NCBI GenBank assembly: GCA_021464525.1
Contig: JADRCO010000202.1
Coordinates: forward strand, 1 to 43,843
Source: Rhizophagus sp. LPA8_4_AMF
Lineage: Eukaryota > Glomeromycota > Glomeromycetes > Glomerales > Glomeraceae
DNA: 43,843 nt
Direction of reading: 5' to 3'
In this document: in pieces, positions 10,553 through 22,940 of the stretch
Numbering within the stretch: the first letter of the stretch is position 1
How the letters are laid out: the number at the start of each line of letters is the position of its first letter
Notes under the pieces: model-generated
The model's database searches: none
Seen by the model: the letters and a program-made list of their open reading frames with translations, nothing else
Told to the model about the DNA's origin: nothing
Translations under genes and position numbers: made by a program

Positions 10553-11984
10553 TTACTGACTATTCATTTCTTTTTTATTGTTCTTATCAAAAATTGCCCA
10601 TAATAAAAATTCTTCAATAACATTCCAATAACAAGGCTGAGTAATTGTATTACTATGATTACCATAAGGAAATTCTTTCCATTCTTTACCGGCCAAAGTA
10701 TTTGATAATTCATATAATTCTTTCATCTGTTGTTGTGATACTAAAGCATCTAATTTACCTGATAAAAATAATATTGGAATTTTCTTGATTTTTTTAATTT
10801 GTTCATCTGATGGCCATATTTGTGTACATATAAATGTGATATATTTTAATGGAAAAAAAAATGTTGGTAATAATTTCGGCTGTAGGCAAGAAAAAAAAAT
10901 AAGTTTAATAATTTAAGAGTATGTAAATTTAGAATCTTTAAATTTAAATAAGGTGTAACTTACTATACTTAGAAATGTGTTTTCTATAATTAATGCATCA
11001 ACCTGAAAAAAAAAATTTATCATTAAATTTCTTTCGATAAAATAATAATAGCAATGTATATTTACCTCATCTTCATTCTTCGCAGCCAAGTCAATAGCAA
11101 CGGCACCTCCTAATGAACTTCCATACAGTATTAATTTTGTATCATGTAGGATTGGATGTTGTCTTATATAATCTAAGGCGGTCTTAAAAAAACTATGAAT
11201 GAGTTGATTGCAAAAAAAAAGTTATTCTAACGCTAAAATAAAAAATACATTTTCAGTTACCTGTGCATCTATTTTAATTCCTTCTTCTGATGGAATCCCA
11301 TCACTACTTCCATATCTAGAAGATATTTGAAAATACAATAACGATTATTTTTAAAAGCCGAAAGAAAATAATTTCCATATATTATTCATTAAATTTACCC
11401 TCTATAAGAAAGTAGCATTATATTGCATTTTAAATTATGATAAAAATTACGAGCAATTGATGATTGTTTGCCCTAGTAAAAAAAACAAATTGAAAAATTC
11501 TATATTTTCGAAAACTTTTATTAAAATAATATAACTTTAATTTTACTAACTATATTTCCGCGATTTCCCTAAAATAACAATAATAAATTAATAAAATAAT
11601 TAAATAATATGATAAACAAATAAAAGATTCTTACATGTAATGCTAATACAGTAGGCCGTTGACACGCTTCTTCGTCATTTTTTCTCTTGCATAAGTAAGC
11701 GCGAATTCTGACCTTATCTTTTGTAGTTAGTATTACTTCAGTATAAGGGATTTCTTCATCAGAAAATTTTGGAACAATCTATATAATTTATTTAATAATT
11801 TCATAATTTCTTATTAGAAAGATTATGAGAATAAAAGATAGATAAATAATATGCAACTTACGAATTCATGAGATTTCTTTCGATATTTTGCTGGATAAAG
11901 TAATTCATTTTGATAATAATATAACAAAGACCCACCACCAATCGTTACTGTTGTTCCCATTAATATACTCTCCAATAAAACCAT
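10553..11984 (-). CDS. BEM46/ABHD13-type alpha/beta hydrolase A
   Basis: A serine hydrolase of the BEM46/ABHD13 group, single-pass membrane-anchored enzymes whose natural substrates are poorly known. Eight exons on the minus strand, in order: 11862-11984, 11635-11778, 11551-11568, 11399-11472, 11261-11315, 11066-11182, 10964-11002, 10553-10879; together 897 nt, 298 residues. A hydrophobic N-terminal segment (about 3-24) is followed by the hydrolase fold. The oxyanion-hole motif HGNRGN is encoded largely by an 18-nt exon. The catalytic triad is S161 in GSSLGG, D234 in GKLDA and H265 in GNHSN. Its splice pattern equals that of the two plus-strand paralogues at 12855 and 14514 except for one extra intron after codon 177. 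It is divergently placed from the first of them, with 870 bp between starts. Confidence 0.9.
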
Positions 11985-12854
11985 CTTCAAAGTATTAAAT
12001 GAATTGGTTTTTTATTTTTATTTTTTGGAGTATTTGTAAAAAAAAGATTCCGTTATTCTTTTCCCCATAAACAAAAATGTATAACAATGCACAACATGGT
12101 AATCATTTGCGCCATATCTAAATAAAGAATGATCATGTGGATAATAAACTAAGCCTATTTGTCAAAAAAAAAAAAATTTTAAATTCCTCGCAATAATAAA
12201 ACATTTATTTTTTCTATATATATGCTCCCAAGAATTGATGTTCGGAATTTCGTACGATCCGAAAATGATATCATGAAGAAAATAGACCAACTTTGGCTGA
12301 AAATTTCTCTTTCAACTATATACAATCATTATGCTACTATTTATTACTTATTTATATTTCCTTTTAGTTTTCTTTAACTTACATACAAAAAAATGCGATT
12401 AAGATTTTAAAAGTTAGATTCTTTATTACGTGCTTTTTTGATCAGATTTAATTCGCAATCATTGCGTTTTTCTTTTGTGAAACCGGTAGATCATTAAGCC
12501 CAACCATAGTAATTTTTAATCTTTTAATTTTTAGTTTTTACCCTTTCGGAAGTTCTTTGTCTATTTGTTATGGCTATTATAAATAATCAATAAGTCACGT
12601 GCGAAGACTTTGTTTCCGATATCAGTTAGTGGTATCGATAAAATTCATGAATGGATCATATGATCCACTCACTTATTATATATGTGTAGACAGGAAATAA
12701 GAAATCAAGTGGGAAATCCTGATTGTATATAAAAGTACATTTTTTTACCCTTTTTTCTAAAACTTTCTTTTTAAATTATTGAGATCAGATTTTTTTTAAT
12801 TTTTGTTATACGCATATACATATATATAGTATTTTTTTTTGCAAATCAAATTAA
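11985..12854. promoter_or_regulatory. Divergent intergenic region between hydrolases A and B
   Basis: This 870-bp region must hold the promoters of two head-to-head paralogous hydrolases. It contains one CACGTG E-box at 12596-12601 and a GATCATATGATC palindrome near 12655. AT-rich tracts with TATATATA lie at about 12820, some 35 bp upstream of the plus-strand start. No gene is seen inside. Confidence 0.45.
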
Positions 12855-14232
12855 ATGTTAATTATCACAGGAACAACAACTATCATGACAATTAGTGGAG
12901 TGGCCTTATTATATAATATATTACAACGTGAATTGCTTTATCCATCTAATTGGCCAACGGGATCTAGGAAATTTGTAAGTTTTTATATTATATCTAAAAG
13001 ATTTGAGGGGAAAAAACGATTAACAATTAATCCTATACACTAAATACGTATATATATATATGTTATACTGTGCGTATATTAGGTATCAAAACCATCGGAA
13101 TATGGAATTCATTATTCGGAGATTAAGTTATATACAAAAGATAATGTTCGTCTAAGAGCATTTGTATGTAAACAACCGATAGATCGAGAAGCTAAAAAAC
13201 GACCTACTGTTATAATGTTTCATGTAAATATTAAATTTTACAATTAGAATTTTATTTAAATTTCATCTTTTAACTTTGCTTTTTTTTACTTAAGGGTAAC
13301 GGAGGAAATATGGTAATTAATAATTCTTTTTTTTTTTAACTTTTTCTTAAATTTTCTAATTTCTATTGTTAAAAAAAGGGACATCGACTACCAATAGCAC
13401 GAATTTTTTATTTCGAGCTAAAATATAATGTAATTTTATTATCTTATAGAGGGTAAGTTGTCAAAAGAAATTAAAATTCTAATTAGCAAATCCATTGACT
13501 GAAATAATATGAAATTCAGATATGGCCGAAGTGAAGGAACACCAGCAGAAAAGGGGTTACGTATAGACGCACAAGTATGTCAATAATATTTTTTTAAAAA
13601 TTTTTTGAATTTTGAATTCATTTTTCATTTTTTTTTTCTCATTTTGATAGACAGTATTGGATTATGTTTCGAAACATGATATATTTAAGGAAACCAAAAT
13701 AATAATTTATGGACAGTCATTGGGTGGTGCCGTGGCCATTGATTTAGTCTCGAATAATGAATCAAAAGTTAGTGCATTAATTATTGAGAACACATTTCTC
13801 AGTATAGTAAGTATTCTAATCTCGAATATTATATTCTTTTTTTTCGGGTTGAATTAAAAAAAAATTGACTTGTCTTTCTTATCTAAATCGATTTTTTAGC
13901 AAAAGTTAATTCCACATTTAATTCCAAAATTTTCATTTTTACGTTATTTCTCATTTTTATGTTATTTTTCATTTTTATGTTGGCAAAATTGGTGTTCAGA
14001 GAATTCTATACAAAAAATTAAATTTATACCAATATTATTCTTATCAGGAGCAAAGGATGAAATTATACCACAAGAACATATGAAAGGACTATTTGAATTA
14101 ACTAAAACTAGTGGTGGTAAAGAATGGATGGAATTTTCAAACGGTAATCACAATAATACAATTTCTCAACCTGGTTATTTTCAATACATTAGGAAATTTG
14201 TTAAACAATATATTGATTTAAATGAAGCGTAA
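12855..14232 (+). CDS. BEM46/ABHD13-type alpha/beta hydrolase B
   Basis: The second member of the local hydrolase trio. Seven exons: 12855-12974, 13083-13223, 13295-13312, 13379-13452, 13520-13574, 13651-13806, 13900-14232; 897 nt, 298 residues. A membrane anchor is predicted at about residues 2-22. The oxyanion-hole region HGNGGN is split so that an 18-nt exon encodes GNGGNM. The triad is complete: S159 in GQSLGG, D241 in GAKDE and H272 in GNHNN. Compared with its neighbours it has an in-frame 18-bp tandem repeat at 13932-13982, which adds three copies of a Y/K-FSFLC-like hydrophobic unit just before the acid residue segment. Phases of all introns match those of the tandem copy at 14514, so the pair probably arose by local duplication. 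Confidence 0.9.
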
Positions 14233-14513
14233 GCAACAATTAAAGGAGTAAAAGGAACTAAAAGAGTGAAAAGGAATTTGGGAATTCAAAATGAGGGTGA
14301 AAATGAATTAATATAAAATTGTATATTTTTTAGTATAAAATAGGTTTAGTATTTATTTTATTTACAAATAAAATTTAAATGTAACCGACGCATATATCGT
14401 ATATTATATATGATTCGCTAATTGATATGTTACACGGTTTCTGCCTGATAATTAATAGTATAATTAGTAGATCTTAGATTTTTTAACAAAAGTTTTTTAA
14501 TGTGTATTGTACA

Positions 14514-15861
14514 ATGCCAACAAGAAGGTATTCAAAGACAATTTTACCGTTATTAATTATAGGAGGAACAACCGCAATTATTAGTGGTGGTATAGCTATA
14601 TTATATTCCGTTCAACGTAATTTAGTTTATACTCCTAATTATCCTGAAGGTTCAAGAAAGCATGTAAAAAGCTAATTTTTTGAATTTTCTTTTGAATTTT
14701 TTTTTAAAACATATACTAAATGAATATAATAATATAAATGGTAGGTACCTAAACCTTCTGAATATGGTATACCTTATGCTCCTGTTATTTTAACTACACA
14801 AGATAACGTTAAAATTCGAATTTATGTTTGTAAAAGACATACCGATGATGAAGCAAGTTCTCGTCCTACCGTTTTAGTGTTTCATGTAAGCATTAAAGTG
14901 TGACATTGTATCTTTGATTTTAAAAATTATTTTATTATTAAATTATTTTATTTCAGGGAAATGGAGGGAATATGGTAATTACATATTTTACGCAATTATG
15001 TTTAGTTTTTTACCTAAATTAATTAATTTATTTGGAAGGGTCATCGAATACCCATAGCTGAAAGATTTTTCAAGGATTTTAAGTGTAATGTTGTAATGGT
15101 TTCTTACAGAGGGTAAGCACAATTTACTGAATTTGCATAGATAAAATTCATTTTCATATGTTTATTTCTTTAACGTTATAGATATGGCCGCAGCGAAGGA
15201 ACACCTACAGAGAATGGTCTTTGTTTAGACGCTAAGGTAAATTTACTCTTCGGATTGAGCTTTATTGATTTTATGATAATTGCAAAATTTTGATGAAATT
15301 TGTAATTAATGTTAATGCAAATAGGCTGTTTTAGAATATATTAGACAAGATGAGATACTAAGATATACAAAATTAATAGTATATGGACAAGCACTTGGTG
15401 GAGCCGTAGCAATTGATTTGATAGCAAAAAATGAAGCAAAAATTGATATATTAATACTAGAAAATACCTTTCTCAGCATTGTAAGTTTATTATAATTCTT
15501 TTCAACTCATTCTATCTTGTTTTTAACATAATTTTGATATAACCCAATTTTTTTTTTTAAGCCAAAGATTCTTCCAAAAATATTTCCAAATTTTAAATTT
15601 CTCTGTTCAGAAATTTGGCCATCCGAACAAAATATAAAAAAAATTAAAACGATTCCAATATTATTTTTATCGGGTAAAAAAGATGAAATTATACCACAAT
15701 ATCATATGAAAAAATTATTTGAATTGGCTCAAACTAGTAGTGGTAAAGAATGGATCGAATTTAGTGAAGGTAGTCATTTAGACACGGTTTTACAAAAAAA
15801 TTATTTTCAATATGTTGATCAATTTCTTCAAAAACATATTATTGGTTGGAAAGTTTGGTAA
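14514..15861 (+). CDS. BEM46-type hydrolase C, nucleophile Ser replaced by Ala
   Basis: The third member of the trio, only 281 bp after hydrolase B. Seven exons: 14514-14663, 14745-14885, 14957-14974, 15039-15112, 15182-15236, 15325-15480, 15562-15861; 894 nt, 297 residues. The membrane anchor (about 10-32), oxyanion motif HGNGGN (18-nt exon) and SYRGYGRSEGTP segment are all conserved. The nucleophile elbow reads GQALGG, with Ala169 where serine is required; the codon is GCA at 15391-15393. The other triad members remain (D239 in GKKDE, H270 in GSH). The frame is otherwise intact and all splice sites are good, so it looks expressed but catalytically dead: a pseudoenzyme candidate rather than a decayed gene. 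A sequencing error is possible but would need more than one base change from the TCA/AGT-type codons only if the ancestor used AGT. Confidence 0.88.
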
Positions 15862-16051
15862 TATGAGTAATATGAGTTTAATAAATTTGAGTCGACGCTT
15901 ATTGGTCCATGTTGTAGAAATCGAATGAATATCACTGATGGACACGTTTTTTGTTTGTTATCTACATAAAATAAACGCATTTATTCAAGTACAGCCTTAC
16001 TTTTTATATTATTATTATTCTGTAATCAAAGAAGAACCAATTTATCACTTT

Positions 16052-19050
16052 ATGAACTCTGTTCGTCTTGACGTTTTGTCAAGTGACGACTTCGACGATA
16101 GTCGTTCTTATAGCTCTTTTACTGGAAATAACCTTTCAGAAATGGATTTAAAACGTAGACATACTAATACCTTACAAAAAGAGGAATACGAGCCTTTCGA
16201 ACCTTTAGATTACGATGAAAACGGCAAAACTCAGAAGCCAGCTCGTTTGCCCATTACTAAGGTAAAATAAGTAAAATAGTCGTTTTTTTCCTGATCCGTA
16301 TTGTAATTGATTTATAAATACATAGTTACAAGAGATTCAAGCGTTTTATAAGGAATACTATGATATTATTCATCCTCTATTTTTCACCTTCTTATCATTT
16401 TGGACAAGATTTTATTTAATTTCACTTTCAGATATCGTATTATGGGATGAGGCACATTTTGGAAAGGTAATCTAAAATCTGTTTAATAATTGATCTTTCA
16501 CTTTAATATTTAAATTTTTTTTTTTTGTTTTTAGTTTGCATCACATTATATCAAACAAGAATTTTACTTTGATGTACATCCACCACTTGGTAAAATGATA
16601 GTTGCATTTGCAGGACTAATTGCTGGTTACAATGGAGGATTTGACTTTGCATCCGGTGCAAAGTATCCAGAAAATGTTAATTATACAGTTATGAGAATGT
16701 TTTTAGCTTCATTTGGTGCATGGCTGGTTCCTTTGGCTTATTTTACAGCCATTGAATTGGACTTTTCGCAACATGCCGTTATTTTGGTGACTCTCATGGT
16801 ATTGTTAGGTAATTATAAATTTTATTAAAATTTAATCAGTATATTTTTTATTTATCTATGTCAATTTTTACTTTAGATACCGCATATCTTTGTATAAGCC
16901 GTTTCATCCTATTAGACTCAATGTTACTATTTTTTACTTTTACAACTGTATTTTTTATGGTTAAATTTCATAATCAGAGACATGAGTACGTGTACTATTT
17001 TGTAATATTAATTAATTCGAGACTATTTGAAGTTATTTAAATCAATTTTTTTAATTATAGCCCATTTTCGATAGATTGGTGGTTATGGCTTATTTTGACT
17101 GGAATTTCCATTGGGTGTGTCTCAAGGTAAGTATTTAAATATATATATATTTTTTATTTATTCCCTTATAATTAATCTAACGACTTGATTTGTATTAAAG
17201 TATTAAATGGGTCGGATTATTTGCAACAGCACTTGTTGGATTGTACACAATTGAGGATCTCTGGGATAAATTTGGAGATTTAAGCATTCCAAAGGTATAT
17301 ATACAATGTAGCAATGAGAGTTTATATTTCTTTTCGTTTTCTTTTTCTTTTTCTTCATTAACGGGAAATGGAAGGGCGTTAAATTTCTTAAGGAATACCT
17401 TTTTTTTTTATTTTTTAGTCCATATATTTAAAACATTGGATAGCGAGAATAATTTGTTTGATAATTCTTCCTATATTGATTTACATGTTGAGCTTTTCTA
17501 TTCATTTTTCAATCCTTACTAATAGTGGACCTGGTGATGCTCAAATGAGTTCTCTCTTTCAAGCTGGACTCAACGGAAATGATTTTTCAGAAAATCCTCT
17601 TGGTTTGTTATAATTATTTTATTATTTTTATTCTTTATAATTTATTAATTTATAATTTATAATGTTTTATTTAGAGGTGGCATATGGATCAAAAGTTACG
17701 ATCAAGAATATGGGATATGGGGGTGGTCTTTTACATTCTCATGTTCAAGCATACCCAGGAGGGTCGGGACAGCAACAAGTAACTTGTTATCACCATAAGG
17801 ATTCTAATAATGATTGGATTGTTGCAAAACCAAGAGAAGCTCAAATAAACATTAATGACACTGAGATTGAATTTGTGGTTCATGGAGATACAATTAGATT
17901 AATACATGATATTACTGGAAGAAATTTACACAGTCATCAAGTTCCTGCTCCTGTAACAAAATCACAATGGGAAGTTAGTGGCTATGGTAATGATACCATC
18001 GGAGATATTAATGATTATTGGGTGATTGAAGTTATAGATGATTTGTATACAAAAACGAATCGTATCAGATCATTAACAACTCGTATAAGATTTCGCCATA
18101 GCTTTCTTGGATGCTATCTTCGAGCTGCTAATACAATTTTACCACAATGGGGGTTTAAACAAGTTGAGGTGACATGTGATAAGAACAATAATCCAAGGGA
18201 TTCATTCACTCACTGGAATATTGAACGACATTGGAATGATAAATGTATGTGTCAAATTTATTTAAAATATCTACGATTAATTTAATATTAATCCCTTTTT
18301 TTTTAAAAAAAAAAAAAAAAATTTTAGTGCCAAGTGGGGGTAAATCCTATTATAGGTCAAAATTTTTGCATGATTTCTGGCATTTAAATGTTGCCATGTA
18401 TACAACAAATAATGCACTTGTTCCTGATCCTGATAAAGAAGATATTCTTGCATCTACACCAAGACAATGGCCAATTGTAGAAGTTGGGTTGAGAATGTGT
18501 AGTTGGGCAGATGATGTTGTTAAATTTTACCTACTCGGGAATCCAATTATATGGTGGTCTGGTACGGCATCTTTAGTAATTTTTGTATTCGTATTATTTT
18601 ACTATTTAATAAGACAACAGAGAAAATATAAAGATTTTTCTCCAGGTAGGGAAAATTTATTTATTTAAATCAGAAATGTGTGATAACATAAAAATATTAA
18701 TATTTTTTTTTTTTTTTTTTTCAGCACAATGGGACCATTTTTTATATGTGGGAAAAGTATGCGGGATAGGCTGGTTATTACATTATTTACCGTTTTGTAT
18801 TATGGGAAGAGTTACATATTTACATCATTATTTTCCTGCATTATATTTCTCAATGTTAATGGCAGCATTTATGATGGATCATTTTACCATTAGTTGTAAA
18901 CCAAAAACAAAAAATATAATATTTGGCATATATTATTCATTAATTATAATAGTATTTTGGTATTTTAAAGATATAGCATTTGGTATAAATTATCCTGCTA
19001 GCGAATTAAAGAGTAGAAAGTGGCTTAGTACTTGGAATATTGTGGATTAA
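16052..19050 (+). CDS. PMT2: Dolichyl-phosphate-mannose:protein mannosyltransferase, PMT2 family
   Basis: This ER membrane enzyme transfers mannose from Dol-P-Man to Ser/Thr of secretory proteins, the first step of fungal O-mannosylation. Ten exons: 16052-16261, 16326-16466, 16535-16808, 16877-16985, 17061-17126, 17201-17294, 17419-17602, 17675-18244, 18328-18645, 18725-19050; 2,292 nt, 763 residues, the normal length. The catalytic acidic pair D111-E112 lies in LWDEAHFGK, followed by FYFDVHPPLGKM. Multiple membrane segments lie on both sides of a lumenal MIR region (about 366-535) with YPGGSGQQQVTCYHHKD, a PMT2-type sequence. The C-terminal part contains LHDFWHLNVAM and MGRVTYLHHYFPALYF. I chose the ATG at 16052 because upstream in-frame sequence looks unconserved; a start at 15938 is possible. 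PMT2 members normally form heterodimers with PMT1 members. Confidence 0.94.
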
Positions 19051-19201
19051 TAATAAATAAAATTTTAAAATAATTAGAAAGTTATTGTAGAGTCTATAGA
19101 GTTTTTTGATTTTGTTATTTCATTTCATAGAATATAATATTTATTACGTATAACATAAAATAATTAATGTACATTATATGATTCACATAATTAAATCATA
19201 A

Positions 19202-22200
19202 TTAAGCTAAATAGCCAATTACTTCACTAAACTTCCATTCATTATTCCAGAATCTATGATGATGATGTATTAATTTATTAACGTATATATATTTTAATCC
19301 AAAATAGTAACTTTATTTACTTACCCGGCACCAAGTAGACCACCAATTCCTTTCCATTTTGTTTCGGGTCCTGTAATGATCCAATCTGGAATTGGAACAC
19401 CAGTTCGTTTAGGAAATAATTTAGAGACCTGATCTAAGCCGGAAATATCTGTCCCTGAAATTATTAATGAAAGTTGCGAAACTTTATATGGGTGTAGGAA
19501 TAGAATTCCTAAAGAAAAAAAAAATAGTTAATGTACATACTCAACGAACAAAAAAAAAAGAATTTTAAGTGATATAACCTATTCCGGGTCCAGAAAATTT
19601 CCTATAATGTAGTTGAAATGAACCGTCTTTATAAAATTTAACTAATAATAAAATTAAAATTAAAAATGCACAAATAATAATATTAATAATGAGAAAGACT
19701 ATAAATATCTTGTACCCTCACTAATTCTTTCGTTCATAATTATTTCCGTAACTTTATTCTCAAATACATTTCCTAATAATATTATATTTCCTTTAATAGA
19801 TTCATTACTAATAAATTCATTATTATTATTAATTAAATCCGTATCATAAATAATTATTGAATTTCCATTTCCATAAAGATACCATGATTGAGAAATTTCT
19901 TGAGCTATATTCATGAATTTTGATTTAATAGAATTTGAAATTGAAATTGTTCCTACTATAATGAGTAATGGAAATTTAGATTCAAGAATTAGATGAGCTG
20001 GGCCATATGTTAAAGAATGTTTTTGTGTATACATCCATGTATTATCATTAGATATCTAAAAAAGAAAAGGATTAGAATATTACAATATATATATATATAT
20101 ATTTTAAATATTTACCTTCCAGGTACTTTCATTATTATTCTTATAAAATGAAAAATCTTCTTGGAATATTTGAATTATAGATGATGAATTAAAATTAAAT
20201 TCTATGTCATCAATTAAAATTTTTGATATTCTTTTAATAGAAAAAGGAATTAAATTAATAATTTCATCTTGTTTCTTGAATTTAAATCTTTTAATATTTG
20301 TTGTTTTTAAAGAATAAATAATTTGAAATAAATTATTTTCAGATAAAACTTTATAAATTTCTACATAAATTTTTCCTAATCTTTAATTTTTTTTATTAAA
20401 AAAAAAAAAATAAATTAATAAAAGTAAATTTATTTAATAAAATAATTTTATTATTACTTATTTTACCTACCTAAATGGAATAATTAATTGTTCAATTATA
20501 ATACCACATTTACTTCCAAAATTTGCAGGATTAATTAATGTAATAGTAAATTTACTTAATAAAATAGGATTTTTTATTAAAAGACTATTATCCATTAATT
20601 GTGATGATATTAATTGAGTAATATTGTTTTGAGAAGAAATTAACAAATATTTATCCATAAATTCTTGCATAATATTATCACTCATTATATTATCAAACCA
20701 ATGCCCTTGATTTATTATTTCTGATAAACTAAAAAAAAAATAATAATAATTAATTTTACTTTTAATAAGTAATTTAAGTAAAATTTAAATCTTACTTTAT
20801 TGCTAATGGATCATGTGAATGTTCATTTACTAATCTAACCATTTGTCTGGAATGCATTGGAGGTACATTATTATCATTTGCTCCAACTCTTACTAATATT
20901 GGTATATTAACCTATAAATTAATTTTAATTAATTAAAATATTTTACTTTTTAATCTTTATTATTTTACTTACCAAATTTGATACATATAAATCATTATTA
21001 AATTCTGCTAATGAAGAATCCAAAATCTATTATAAATATTAAAAACAATTAATTATATTTAATAAAAAATATATTATATTTAATTATTTATAAAATATTT
21101 ACTCCTTTTAAGATAGGATCAATATATGCATAACTATTCCAAAAATATGGTACATATTGTTGAATTTTAATATAACCTGCTGCAGGTGTACCAGCAATTA
21201 CTAAATCAGGATAATGAGATATAAAAAACCAAGCACCTTGTCCACCATTTGAATGACCTATTTAATATTTTATTAACAAATTAATTTACTTTTACTTTTT
21301 TTAATAATAATTATAAATTACCTGAAATAAACAATTTATTTGAATCTGGTATAAAATCTTTTAAATAATCTTCAAAAATTCCAGTTGGATTCATTAAAGC
21401 TTTTATAGCATATTGAATATTTAATAAACTTGGACCATGCCAATCATATCCCCATGGTGTTCTTCCTGTAGGTAATAATATCTTTAAATTGTTTAATTAA
21501 TAAAAATATATATTAATAAAAAAACATATTTATTTATTTTTATTTTATATTTACCCATGAAAATTCTTGTTTTGGATAAGCATTAGTCCAAAATTCTGCA
21601 TTAGCTTCAACACCTGCACCATGTAATGCTACTAATATAGGAGATTTATTTGGTTTGTTATGCTTTTTTGGACGCATAATCATAGCTAAAAAATGAAAAT
21701 GGTTATTAAAGAAATATATATAATTAAAAAGCATTTTTTTATAAATTACCATATTGTATTGATTCATCAAAATCTTCAAAAGTAAACTTATAAAATTCAT
21801 CCAAATTTTTATTTTTAATCAAAATTTCTTTGGTGGTTTTTATCCAAAAATTTTTATGACTTTGTAATGATTTTGAAGATATAGAGAATTTTAAAGAAAA
21901 TGGCAATAACAACTCATAGTATGGTTCTTCTAAAATTAATCTTATTTTAATATTTTGATGTTGTGAAGGTGCAAGACTTATTCCATGTGTTAAAGAGTCA
22001 TAAGAGGTGGGAATTAATTCAGCTCTTATCTGTTGAAAATTTTATAAATAAAATTTACAATGCTAGATACAAAAAAAAAGAAACATAATCTTTGATGAAT
22101 ACCTTTATAGGACAATTAACAACTTCAACTTTATCAACATTAATCCATTCATCTTCCAATGTATTCAAAATTGGAATACTCATATACTCTCCGGCAAATC

Positions 22201-22940
22201 TCGTTCCTTTAACTAAATCTGGAACAATAATTCTCTCATGTAAAAACATTGCACCCAGTTCTTCTAATTCTAAGTTTCTCAAATCGAAATCAAAAGTTAT
22301 TCTTGGTGGAATCTTATCACCAAAAATTCGAATTTCGTTAACAACTCTTATATTAATTGTATACTGGGTATTAACTGTCAAATAAAGTATATAATAGGAT
22401 GTACGATAATTATACCAATCTCCATGAAATCTTTGATCATTAATGTAAAAATCTCCAATATTATGACACTGTATAAGAATTGGAATTTTATGTTCTGACG
22501 AAGATTCTGGAACGGTAAAATATCCACGGGCCCATAATTGAAATTGCGAAATTGACCATCCCAACGAATTCTTATTAAAATTCCATCTTCAAAAAAATTA
22601 TTATTTTTTTTTTATATATTTTATAATTTATAAATTTAATTTTGGTTTAATAACTTTTTTTTTTACCTAATGTTACTGAAATTAATTGGACCTACGGAAC
22701 CATCTTCATTTGATTGAATTTTAGACCATTTTACAGTCCCGTTATCTGCTAATTCTGATGAAAATATTTGTTCCTCTGAATATTTCAATTTTGAAAGCCC
22801 TCCTAATCGGTTTTAAAGAAAAAAATTATTTTAATAGCAAATTTTGAACAATTATTTTTGAAGTGTAATTTACCATATGCTTCTAATGGATCCGCACCGA
22901 AATCTTGCTCACGTGTTCCGGTTGAAAATGGTCCTAATAT
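19202..22940 (-). CDS. Large S9-type (prolyl-oligopeptidase-like) serine hydrolase, 5' end unresolved
   Basis: A large alpha/beta-hydrolase of the peptidase S9/esterase type, probably secreted. Fifteen exons on the minus strand join in one frame to 914 residues: 22874-22940, 22667-22802, 22103-22586, 21750-22029, 21555-21685, 21322-21481, 21103-21257, 20973-21026, 20796-20911, 20471-20728, 20116-20380, 19716-20055, 19579-19641, 19325-19508, 19202-19253. The catalytic core shows LHGAGVEAN, then S422 in GHSNGGQG, D502 in GANDNN and H537 in NQGHWFD (numbered from the first resolved codon), with normal spacing. The N-terminal 270 residues look like a beta-rich accessory domain. The start codon is not identified: upstream lies a long poly-T/poly-A tract (22943-23013), so a first exon with a signal peptide may be beyond it. 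Whether it is a peptidase or an esterase cannot be told. Confidence 0.82.

Noticed and set aside
17241-17522. ORF running through 17295-17418
   Set aside because: It retains an intron of PMT2 and leaves the conserved frame; the spliced reading restores SIYLKHWIARI and the rest of the family sequence.
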